Below are positions 1 through 6,152 of a stretch of DNA of 6,513 nucleotides, piece after piece. The notes under the pieces were generated by a model. That model did no database searches. It was not told where the DNA came from and saw nothing but the letters and a program-made list of their open reading frames with translations. The position numbers and the translations under genes were made by a program. Origin of the DNA: an uncultured Bdellovibrionales bacterium (lineage in GTDB: Bacteria; Bdellovibrionota; Bdellovibrionia; Bdellovibrionales; UBA1609); assembly GCA_937980625.1 (NCBI GenBank), contig CALJPJ010000222.1:1-6513 (forward strand), in the 5' to 3' direction. Positions within the stretch are counted from its first letter, which is position 1; each line of letters begins with the position of its first letter.

Positions 1-1
1 A

Positions 2-203
2 GCTTGCAATCTAAATCTATGAATAAAATTTAAATAAATCTCTTTAATTCCTCTTTCAGAGTACGTTTACGGCAGCATCGCGTCTTTGCACTTCGTCACC
101 TTTTAGGTGACGCAGATGCAGATACGCGAAGCGCGACACGACACTCTGAAAGAGGAATTAAAGAGATTTATTTAAATTTTATTCATAGATTTAGATTGCA
201 AGC
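2..203. repeat. Giant interrupted palindrome (61-bp perfect inverted repeats around an 80-bp core)
   Basis: Positions 2-62 are the exact reverse complement of 143-203, 61 of 61 bases by direct reading. The arms are AT-rich (about 15 G/C in 61) and the 80-bp core (63-142) is GC-richer (about 44 G/C). The outermost pair ends at 2/203, because bases 1 and 204 are both A and cannot pair. The core is itself an imperfect palindrome, so the whole 202 bp could extrude as one cruciform or be transcribed as one long hairpin. The right arm ends 12 bases past the stop of the minus-strand epimerase gene, so it lies where a terminator would be. I see no transposase or convincing reading frame inside. It could be a non-autonomous MITE-like element, an oversized terminator or RNA-stabilising hairpin, or less likely an assembly artefact. 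The structure is certain; its identity is not. Confidence 0.95.
78..129. other. Nested GC-rich hairpin at the centre of the palindrome
   Basis: Within the core, CGTCACC (94-100) pairs with GGTGACG (106-112) around the 5-base loop TTTTA. Outside it TGCA (87-90) pairs with TGCA (117-120), and TCGCGT (78-83) pairs with ACGCGA (124-129), with only small internal loops between. Further pairs (75-76 with 131-132, 64-66 with 138-140) loosely connect this stem to the 61-bp arms. The central stem-loop is clear by eye. Whether it acts as DNA (protein or recombinase target) or RNA (terminator or structured transcript) cannot be told from the sequence. It lacks a T-run directly after the stem, so it is not a simple intrinsic terminator. 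Confidence 0.8.
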
Positions 204-215
204 ATATCCCCAGAA

Positions 216-1181
216 CTAACTAGATTGAAGTGAAGCATAAAACTTCGCAATCCCTTCTTTAAGGCTCACTTGAGGTTCCCAGCCTAAAAGTTTTTTAGCA
301 TTATTAATGTTTGCAAATGTGGTTGGAACATCTCCCATTGGTACATCCACATTTTTAACTTTAAGCTTTATATTTGTCACACTCTCTATCACCTTAAGTA
401 AATTTATAATATCCACAGGATAGGCTGAGCCCAAATTGAGAGTTTCATAAAGTGGTTTTTCATCTTTTGTATTTGCTACAAACTCTATTGATTTAATACA
501 CCCACCGACAATATCATCAATGTAAGTATAATCCCGTTGCATTCTACCATCTCCATAAACAGTTATAAATTCATCTTTCATAGCTGCATTAAGAAATTTG
601 GATATTGCTAAATCTGGCCTTTGTCTTGGACCATAAACTGTGAAAAAACGTAAATTTAGAATCGAGAAACCATACAAATTATGGAACATCTGATTGATTA
701 ACTCACCACACTGCTTAGTGGTGGCATAAAAAGAAATAGCCTTATCAAATTTTTCGTCTTCTGTAGCAGGCAAATGGTCTCTTTTTCCATAAACAGAAGA
801 TGAAGAACAAAAAACCATTTTTTTAACATCATGGGCACGCATAGTCTCTAGAACAGTTGTTAAAACTGAGATATTCGCCTGCACATAATTAAGCTTATTA
901 GAAAGAGAAGGTCTTACCCCAGCTTTGGCAGCAGCATGAAAAACTACATCAGGCTTCCATATTGTAAACTCTTGGTCTAGTCGTTCTTTATCTATCAAAT
1001 CAAAAACTAAACTATTAAAGTTCTTATAGGACTTTAGTAGTTCTTCATTTTTAAGCTTTAACTTAGGATCATAATATGGGTCTAAGTTATCTATGGAAAG
1101 AACTTCATGTCCCTGCTTTAAAAGTTCTTCAGACAATGAAGATCCAATAAAGCCTAATCCACCTGTAACTAAAATTTTCAT
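216..1181 (-). CDS. UDP-glucuronate 4-epimerase-like NAD-dependent epimerase/dehydratase
   Basis: This 321-residue cytosolic protein is an extended short-chain dehydrogenase/reductase of full family length. The Rossmann NAD-binding motif GGLGFIG is at residues 7-13, the serine run of the active site at 126-129, and the catalytic Tyr152-x3-Lys156 pair follows. Several stretches are typical of UDP-glucuronate 4-epimerases (UDP-GlcA to UDP-GalA): DNLDPYYDP at 31-39, AAKAGVRPSL at 84-93, RFFTVYGPRQRPD at 178-190, QRDYTYIDD at 215-223, and the C-terminal AKKLLGWEP at 295-303. Specificity is inferred from these motifs; another uronic acid or hexose epimerase is possible. It is the last gene of the minus-strand unit, 41 bp after the second ABC gene, and its TAG stop lies just before the large palindrome. 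The ATG at 1181 starts exactly at the Rossmann strand, so the start is secure although the upstream Shine-Dalgarno match is weak. Confidence 0.85.
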   Translation of the reverse strand: MKILVTGGLGFIGSSLSEELLKQGHEVLSIDNLDPYYDPKLKLKNEELLKSYKNFNSLVFDLIDKERLDQEFTIWKPDVVFHAAAKAGVRPSLSNKLNYVQANISVLTTVLETMRAHDVKKMVFCSSSSVYGKRDHLPATEDEKFDKAISFYATTKQCGELINQMFHNLYGFSILNLRFFTVYGPRQRPDLAISKFLNAAMKDEFITVYGDGRMQRDYTYIDDIVGGCIKSIEFVANTKDEKPLYETLNLGSAYPVDIINLLKVIESVTNIKLKVKNVDVPMGDVPTTFANINNAKKLLGWEPQVSLKEGIAKFYASLQSS

Positions 1182-1222
1182 ATTAAAATTCTACTCTAAC
1201 TTCAATAAAATGTAAAACACCA

Positions 1223-2917
1223 CTAGGACTCATCATTGGTGACTTCTTTTACTAGATTATCTTGAAATAGAAACCTACGGTCAGCTACGTCCATTTCAGC
1301 TACATTATGTGTAATCCATATAACTGTTTTCCCAGTCCTACTTAGGTCCTTAAAATTAGAAATCATTTTTTTAGCATTAGCTTGGTCCAGACCTGTTGTA
1401 GGCTCGTCAAGCCCAATTACATCGACTTTAGAATAGTCTAAAATAGAGCGTGCAAGGTTAATCCTCTTTGCTTGCCCTCCAGACAATGGATGTCCCCCAC
1501 TACCAATTATAGTTTCTAAACCTTGAGGAAGTTCTTTAACAAAATCTTCGGCACAAACCAGCTTCAATGATTCCCAAATTTTAGCATCAGAATGTTTAGA
1601 GTCTGATAAAGAAATATTTTCCCTAACACTTGCTGAAAGTAGAAAGTTATCTTGTAAAACAATTCTAATTTTTTTACGCAACTCATTCAAACTTAAAGAT
1701 TTTATATCTTCTCCATTCAAACTGATCTGACCACTTAATGGGTCAATTAAACGATTCAAAAACTTTAGCAAGCTACTCTTCCCTGCCCCAGAAGGTCCCA
1801 TAAAAGTAACCATTTCCCCCTTTTTAATTTTGAGTTCCTCTACTTCAATAAATGGTGCTACTTCTGAGTCCCAGCTATGTGAAACATTTCTAATTTCTAA
1901 AAACTCATTAGCTGTAAATTCACCTGAATTCTCATTAAAGTTCTCTGCAGACTGGCTATACTGCTCCAGTTCATTATCTAGTGTCATCAACCTTTCTAAA
2001 CTCCCCAACCCCTTAGGAAGCTTAGTCCATAAACGTGATATTTTAAAAACGGGTCGCTGAAGAGAACCTAAGTAACTTGCAATTACAAAAAGATCTCCTA
2101 AACTAATTTTTTCATAATATATTGCCAAACCACCAATAAAAATTAGAAGAGGTGCCATAAAAATTTTAACCCCTTTTAGGGTCACATTCATTTTGGCAGT
2201 AATAAGAATTTTTTTTCTCAACGATTCTTTAACGTCATCTAATATATTATTAAGTTTTATTGATAAACTCTCTTGTTTAGAAAGACTTTTTGCCATACCT
2301 AAACACTCAAAAGTTTGAAAAGTATTCTGCTCAAAAACCTGCTCTTTATGCAGGAGATCTTTTTCAACTTCTTTTAAAGTTTTCAATACTCTTCTGGTGA
2401 GAAAAAAATATATTGGAAAACCAACCGCTACCAATACAAACACAATTGGCTCAATAATCATTAAAGCAACTAATAAAAAAATAATACTTGGCACAGACCT
2501 AAGCACTGCCACAATAGCTCTCGTAAAAAGATCCTCAGAGTACATAATATCTTTATTTAAATTATTCACTAAAAGCATTTTATTCTTCTGCAAGTGATAG
2601 CGATAAGGTTGAGCTAAAATATTTTTCATAAAATAACTTCTAATAACAAATTGAAGATCTCTATTTTGATTAACCGTCATTAGGTTCCCAAAGTAATCAA
2701 GGGCCAGAGAGATTAATGACAACCCAAAGCTTAATCCAATCATTTGTAAAAAATAAGATTTATTATCAAGGTTATCAAAAACTTCTTTCAATGGAAGAGG
2801 AACTAATACTAATACCAAGGCTTGCAAAAACAAAAGAGTTGCAAGTAGCATAAGTTTTCCCTTTGAATTCTTTATATATATTTTATAAAAAATTGGAAGC
2901 CAATCAAAATTAGTCAT
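1223..2917 (-). CDS. ABC exporter half-transporter B (membrane domain fused to ATPase)
   Basis: This type IV ABC exporter subunit has about 564 residues from the preferred ATG at 2917. The N-terminal membrane domain has hydrophobic segments near residues 22-42, 58-78, 135-154, 155-174, 250-269 and 273-290, fitting the usual six helices. The C-terminal ATPase is complete: Walker A GPSGAGKSS at 374-382, Q-loop Gln422, signature LSGGQ at 478-482, Walker B ending Asp504-Glu505, and H-loop His537. There is no peptidase C39 extension, so it is not a bacteriocin-type processing exporter. It is a paralogue of the preceding gene, sharing for example the KISLGDLF stretch and the region around the signature motif, and both have the less usual KRxNLAR after SGG. 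The two probably form a heterodimer. I chose 2917 over the in-frame ATG at 2935 (570 residues) because AGAGGG sits 4 bases before it and the longer start has no suitably spaced site. Substrate unknown. Confidence 0.9.
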   Translation of the reverse strand: MTNFDWLPIFYKIYIKNSKGKLMLLATLLFLQALVLVLVPLPLKEVFDNLDNKSYFLQMIGLSFGLSLISLALDYFGNLMTVNQNRDLQFVIRSYFMKNILAQPYRYHLQKNKMLLVNNLNKDIMYSEDLFTRAIVAVLRSVPSIIFLLVALMIIEPIVFVLVAVGFPIYFFLTRRVLKTLKEVEKDLLHKEQVFEQNTFQTFECLGMAKSLSKQESLSIKLNNILDDVKESLRKKILITAKMNVTLKGVKIFMAPLLIFIGGLAIYYEKISLGDLFVIASYLGSLQRPVFKISRLWTKLPKGLGSLERLMTLDNELEQYSQSAENFNENSGEFTANEFLEIRNVSHSWDSEVAPFIEVEELKIKKGEMVTFMGPSGAGKSSLLKFLNRLIDPLSGQISLNGEDIKSLSLNELRKKIRIVLQDNFLLSASVRENISLSDSKHSDAKIWESLKLVCAEDFVKELPQGLETIIGSGGHPLSGGQAKRINLARSILDYSKVDVIGLDEPTTGLDQANAKKMISNFKDLSRTGKTVIWITHNVAEMDVADRRFLFQDNLVKEVTNDES

Positions 2918-4658
2918 CAAACCCTCTATCGTCATTTTCTGTAATACTAACTCCTTTTCGTGTAAAAACTAAAAAAGAACCTTTATTATCAAACTCTTTA
3001 TTTTTATGAGTAATGCAAAAAACTGTTTTCCCTTGTTTGGCCATTAAGCGAAGGTTATTATGCACTATCAGACTTGATTCTGGGTCTAAACCAGCAGTAG
3101 GCTCATCAAACGCGAAGACCTTAACTTTTTTAGCCCCATAAAGGCCTCTTGCTAAATTTAAGCGCTTTCTCTCGCCACCAGAGATTGGCACTCCACCATT
3201 GCCAATTTTTGTATCTAAGCCTTGAGGTAGTGATCGAACAAAACTTTCGGCATTTACCATCTTTAAGCAATTCCATACCTCCTGTTCATTAGGTTCAGAC
3301 TCCCAGTCCAACGCAACATTTTCCAAAATACTCATCGGCAACAAGAGATCATCTTGCATAATTAATCTCACTTCATCTCTTAAATTTTTGATCGGAATTT
3401 TTTTATAGGAAAGCCCACCATAGCTAATCTCTCCAGCTGTTGGCTCTAAAAGACCATTTAAGAGCTTAAAAAAAGAAGACTTCCCAATCCCAGACTCTCC
3501 TCTAATTTGATAAAACTTTCCCTTACTAAATTTTAAATTTAGACTCTCTCTTTGAGGAATACGAGCAGACTCGAACTCCAAAACTACATTTTTAAATACA
3601 ATATCTTGGCTTTCAAATTGAAGGTTACTTTTTCTCTCTCTTTCTTCTTGGGAGTTGTCCATTAATGTAACAAGAGATTTAATTCTCTCATAACTTGCAA
3701 TAGACTTAGCAAATCGACTCAAAAAAGTAGAGATATCGTATAAAGGTTTTTGTATGAGCTCCAAGTAACTCATGATTAAAAAAAGATCACCAAGACTAAT
3801 CTTATCTAAGTAAATAGCATAAACACCTACTAGCAAAACAAAAGGTCGAGATAAAGTTTTAACTGAATTGATACTCAAGTTGATTTTAACAATTCCAAAA
3901 CCTTGCTTTTTCATAGAATTGTCATAATTCATCAATTGTCTTTGTATAATCTTATCTATCTTATTTTCTAAGCTTAAACTCTTCATCACTGGAATGAAGT
4001 CTAAAATTTGTAAACTTAAGCCTTGAAATTCTTGCTGCTGATCAATTAGATTTTTTTCTAAAAATCTCATTTTTTTCGTCAAACGTTTAGTCCGCATAAA
4101 ATAGAAAAAGAAAAAAGAAATTAACGTGCATCCCACATAAAAATTAACCCATAAAATCACACCTAACAAAATAAGTATTGTTGGAACCGATTTGGCAAGG
4201 ATAACCCAAAAGTCTCTTACGCAAAGGTCCAAGTTCCTTGTATCAACACCTACATTATGAACCAAGTTAATGCTCTTTTTTGTCTGAAGAAAACTATGTT
4301 TACAGTTTAGTATTTTTTTAACTAACTTTTCTCTTAACGATATTTGGAAGGCTACAATATGTTTGGCATGAAACATTTCTTCAAGATAGTCAAAAACAAG
4401 AATAATTGTTCCAACGAAAACACTAGCTAAAATTGCTTTCCAAACGATTTCAAAGTTTGAAATATTATCTATTGCTTCTCTAATAAAAAGAGGTAGAACA
4501 GCAGTTAGGGCAGCTTGAAAGAAGAGAAGAACTGTCATCAATGCCAAAGAAGACTTTAATGGCGCAAAGCTCTTTGTCAAAAAACTGTTCTCAAATATAA
4601 TTACATTAATGCTCTTTAAATATCTCTTAAAATATGATTGAGAAAACAAAGCATTCAT
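2910..4658 (-). CDS. ABC exporter half-transporter A (membrane domain fused to ATPase)
   Basis: This 582-residue half-transporter has the same layout as its downstream paralogue. Hydrophobic segments lie near residues 38-58, 72-90, 150-170, 172-188, 270-284 and 288-302. The ATPase follows: Walker A GESGIGKSS at 387-395, Q-loop Gln435, signature ISGGE at 492-496 (a mild departure from LSGGQ), Walker B ending Asp518-Glu519, and H-loop His551. All key catalytic residues are present, so nothing marks it as ATPase-dead. The TAA stop overlaps the start of the next ABC gene, implying translational coupling and equal amounts of both subunits. The ATG at 4658 is the only reasonable start, since an in-frame stop lies four codons upstream at 4668-4670. 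The nearest Shine-Dalgarno (GGGAGG at 4674-4679) is 15 bases away, which is long. Substrate is unknown; the flanking sugar genes suggest a glycan-related or glycosylated compound, by inference only. Confidence 0.9.
   Translation of the reverse strand: MNALFSQSYFKRYLKSINVIIFENSFLTKSFAPLKSSLALMTVLLFFQAALTAVLPLFIREAIDNISNFEIVWKAILASVFVGTIILVFDYLEEMFHAKHIVAFQISLREKLVKKILNCKHSFLQTKKSINLVHNVGVDTRNLDLCVRDFWVILAKSVPTILILLGVILWVNFYVGCTLISFFFFYFMRTKRLTKKMRFLEKNLIDQQQEFQGLSLQILDFIPVMKSLSLENKIDKIIQRQLMNYDNSMKKQGFGIVKINLSINSVKTLSRPFVLLVGVYAIYLDKISLGDLFLIMSYLELIQKPLYDISTFLSRFAKSIASYERIKSLVTLMDNSQEERERKSNLQFESQDIVFKNVVLEFESARIPQRESLNLKFSKGKFYQIRGESGIGKSSFFKLLNGLLEPTAGEISYGGLSYKKIPIKNLRDEVRLIMQDDLLLPMSILENVALDWESEPNEQEVWNCLKMVNAESFVRSLPQGLDTKIGNGGVPISGGERKRLNLARGLYGAKKVKVFAFDEPTAGLDPESSLIVHNNLRLMAKQGKTVFCITHKNKEFDNKGSFLVFTRKGVSITENDDRGFDD
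2922..2927 (-). promoter_or_regulatory. Shine-Dalgarno AGAGGG that decides the start of ABC half-transporter B
   Basis: On the minus strand AGAGGG lies 4 bases before the ATG at 2917, inside the last codons of the upstream ABC gene. The alternative in-frame ATG at 2935 has its nearest purine-rich site (AAGGAG) about 15 bases away. The 2917 start overlaps the upstream TAA by 8 bases, a layout typical of translational coupling. Confidence 0.7.
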
Positions 4659-4673
4659 CCATGTACTTTAAAG

Positions 4674-4679
4674 CCTCCC
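4674..4679 (-). promoter_or_regulatory. Distant Shine-Dalgarno GGGAGG before ABC half-transporter A
   Basis: GGGAGG on the minus strand is the strongest ribosome-binding match upstream of the ABC start, but it is 15 bases from the ATG at 4658. It is 11 bases from an out-of-frame ATG at 4662 that opens an 11-codon frame. The unusual spacing may lower or regulate translation of the exporter. Confidence 0.45.
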
Positions 4680-4702
4680 GTATGTATTTCAAACGGATAC
4701 CT

Positions 4703-4732
4703 CTTCCTTGAATTTTTTTCACTTCAAGGAAG
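4703..4732. promoter_or_regulatory. 10-bp perfect hairpin in the aminotransferase-ABC gap
   Basis: CTTCCTTGAA (4703-4712) pairs perfectly with TTCAAGGAAG (4723-4732) around a 10-base loop. On the plus strand a T-rich run (4738-4749) follows four bases after the stem, as in an intrinsic terminator, yet both flanking genes are on the minus strand. On the minus strand no T-run follows. It may therefore stop antisense transcription, or act in the minus-strand mRNA as a processing, stability or attenuation element between the aminotransferase and the exporter genes. The stem is clear; the role is inferred. Confidence 0.6.
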
Positions 4733-4774
4733 GCTATATTTTTTTCTTTATCAAAGAATTTGGCTTATAAAAAA

Positions 4775-5974
4775 TTATTTTCGGACAATACCTTCTAGAT
4801 CATCAATATTATTAAGGACTTTTTGAATAATTTTTACAATATCTTCTAGACCATTTTGATCCTCTAATAGTAAAGGATGAGGCAAAGAAACGGTCCTTAG
4901 GCAAGCGTCTTCTGTGACAGGGCAATCCTCTACTCTTATATCAACGTTTGAAAAACACTTTTGCCTGTACAAAGCCTTGCGGTAGCTGTGGGTGCAATCT
5001 ATGCCTTCTGCTCGAAGTGCTTTCAATATAATACTTTTGGATATATTTTTTTCTGGATTAATTTTTAAGTTAAAAACATACATATGAGAACCATGTAATG
5101 TTGTTTCTTCTTCATACTTTAACGTTTCAATGAGTTCATGCTCAGATAACTCAGAGTTGAGGTATTTAATAGCTTCTGATCTCTGCTTTTGCTGTGCCGG
5201 TAACTTTTCAAACTGCGTATTTAAAATTTGCGCCTGAAAGGCAGTTAGCCTAAAGTTTGAACCAATTGACTCGTGACCATACCACATAGAATCTTTAGCA
5301 ACCCGGCCTTGATTGGAAAAACTCCATATTTTTTTGGCAAGCTCATCATCATTTGTAACTAAAGCTCCACCTTCTCCACAGGTTAAGTTTTTCTTCTGTT
5401 GAAAACTAAATGAACCAATATGGCCAAAACTTCCAACAGATTGATTATTTCGATTGGCTAAACAAGCGTGAGCACAGTCTTCAATAATAAAAATTTTATT
5501 TTTATCAGCAATGGTTTTTATTTCTTCCATTTTTACAGGTTGCCCAGCAAAGTGCACAGGAATCACAGCCTTAGTCCTTGGAGTTATTGCTTCTTCAATT
5601 GCCTTTGGTGAAATATTATAAGTTTCAGGTTCAATATCCACAAAAACAGGGCGTGCACCAACCATAACTACAGCACTTGCAGTGGCCACAAATGTATACG
5701 CCGGAACTATAACCTCATCACCTGGCCCCACTCCTAAAACCATTAGCGCAGTAAATAAAGAAACTGTACCATTCCCAACTAAAATACAATGCTTAGCTTG
5801 ATGAGCTTTGGCAAATCGACTTTGAAATCGGTCAACAGAACTGGCATAACCACCCCAGTTATCCCCTTCTAGAGCCGCAACTAAAGCCTTTTTGTCTGAC
5901 TCATCATAAATCGGCCATGGCATACTTCTTTGATTTCTAACGGGTTTTCCACCTAAAAATGCAAGCTGGCTCAT
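4775..5974 (-). CDS. DegT/DnrJ/EryC1/StrS-family PLP-dependent sugar aminotransferase
   Basis: This 399-residue cytosolic enzyme has fold-type I PLP aminotransferase features and full family length. VGNGTVSL at 66-73 is the phosphate-binding region. PAYTFVATASAV at 91-102, the cofactor-stacking EDCAHA at 165-170 (Asp166) and SFSFQQKKNLTCGEGGAL at 188-205 (Schiff-base lysine most likely Lys195) are family hallmarks. Members transfer an amino group from glutamate or glutamine to a keto-sugar, nucleotide keto-sugar or keto-cyclitol. The opening LGGKPVR and the QQxKxLTxGEGG form recall the StsC/AHBA-synthase branch more than the PseC/ArnB branch, but this assignment is from memory of motifs. The ATG at 5974 is supported by GAGG 8 bases upstream. 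It is first in the minus-strand unit and divergent from a Gfo/Idh/MocA oxidoreductase, the usual partner that makes the keto substrate. A 116-bp gap separates it from the ABC genes. Confidence 0.9.
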   Translation of the reverse strand: MSQLAFLGGKPVRNQRSMPWPIYDESDKKALVAALEGDNWGGYASSVDRFQSRFAKAHQAKHCILVGNGTVSLFTALMVLGVGPGDEVIVPAYTFVATASAVVMVGARPVFVDIEPETYNISPKAIEEAITPRTKAVIPVHFAGQPVKMEEIKTIADKNKIFIIEDCAHACLANRNNQSVGSFGHIGSFSFQQKKNLTCGEGGALVTNDDELAKKIWSFSNQGRVAKDSMWYGHESIGSNFRLTAFQAQILNTQFEKLPAQQKQRSEAIKYLNSELSEHELIETLKYEEETTLHGSHMYVFNLKINPEKNISKSIILKALRAEGIDCTHSYRKALYRQKCFSNVDIRVEDCPVTEDACLRTVSLPHPLLLEDQNGLEDIVKIIQKVLNNIDDLEGIVRK

Positions 5975-6039
5975 TTAATAATCCTCATGTCAAATTCGTT
6001 AGCATACGTAAGTTGCCAAATCAATAAATAAGGCAAACC

Positions 6040-6068
6040 TTGCAATAAAGTTACTTTTCTATTAAATT
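6040..6068 (+). promoter_or_regulatory. Candidate sigma-70-type promoter for the oxidoreductase
   Basis: TTGCAA (6040-6045) and TAAATT (6063-6068) are separated by 17 bases, giving about 4 of 6 matches to each consensus box. This would leave a leader of roughly 75-80 bases containing the dyad at 6074-6096. In AT-rich DNA such matches are common by chance, so this is a suggestion only. Confidence 0.3.
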
Positions 6069-6084
6069 TCAAGATGATCAACAA
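6056..6084 (-). promoter_or_regulatory. Candidate promoter for the aminotransferase-ABC-epimerase unit
   Basis: Read on the minus strand, TTGTTG (6079-6084) and TAGAAA (6056-6061) have a 17-base spacer, about 4 of 6 matches to each box. It overlaps the plus-strand candidate, and its upstream box overlaps the dyad at 6074-6096, so one regulator could control both directions. The matches are weak. Confidence 0.25.
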
Positions 6085-6096
6085 TAATTTGATCAT
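6074..6096. promoter_or_regulatory. 8-bp dyad in the divergent intergenic region, possible operator
   Basis: ATGATCAA (6074-6081) and TTGATCAT (6089-6096) are perfect inverted repeats around a 7-bp spacer. The 23-bp length and the position between two divergent genes fit a dimeric repressor or activator site. A weak T-free flank argues against a terminator. No regulator gene is visible in the window, so the binding protein is unknown. Confidence 0.5.
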
Positions 6097-6152
6097 TATG
6101 CCAACGGCTCTATTTGGCTTAAAGCTCTTGCTCAATACTGGAGAATTTTGTT

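Noticed and set aside
2..203. Integron attC site, CRISPR repeat or tRNA in the palindrome
   Set aside because: The arms lack the attC core ends (GTTRRRY and RYYYAAC), there is only one inverted pair rather than spaced direct repeats, and no cloverleaf with tRNA-like arms can be drawn.
1182..1222. Separate promoter or terminator between half-transporter B and the epimerase
   Set aside because: The 41-bp gap shows no stem and no paired promoter boxes, so read-through from the ABC genes is the simplest reading.
1830..2060. Plus-strand open frame of 76 codons
   Set aside because: It lies wholly inside the ABC half-transporter B gene on the opposite strand, covers its well-conserved ATPase and linker coding region, and shows no recognisable domain or ribosome-binding site.
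2397..2597. Plus-strand open frame of 66 codons
   Set aside because: It is antisense to the membrane domain of half-transporter B. Low-complexity K, I, T and N content is the expected shadow of AT-rich membrane-protein coding.
2918..2935. Six-residue N-terminal extension of ABC half-transporter B from ATG 2935
   Set aside because: It has no suitably spaced ribosome-binding site, whereas the internal ATG at 2917 has AGAGGG 4 bases upstream. It remains a possible alternative start.
4638..4826. Plus-strand open frame of 62 codons crossing the gap between the aminotransferase and ABC genes
   Set aside because: It overlaps both neighbours antisense, runs through the hairpin and T-run, and has no convincing Shine-Dalgarno or recognisable protein features.
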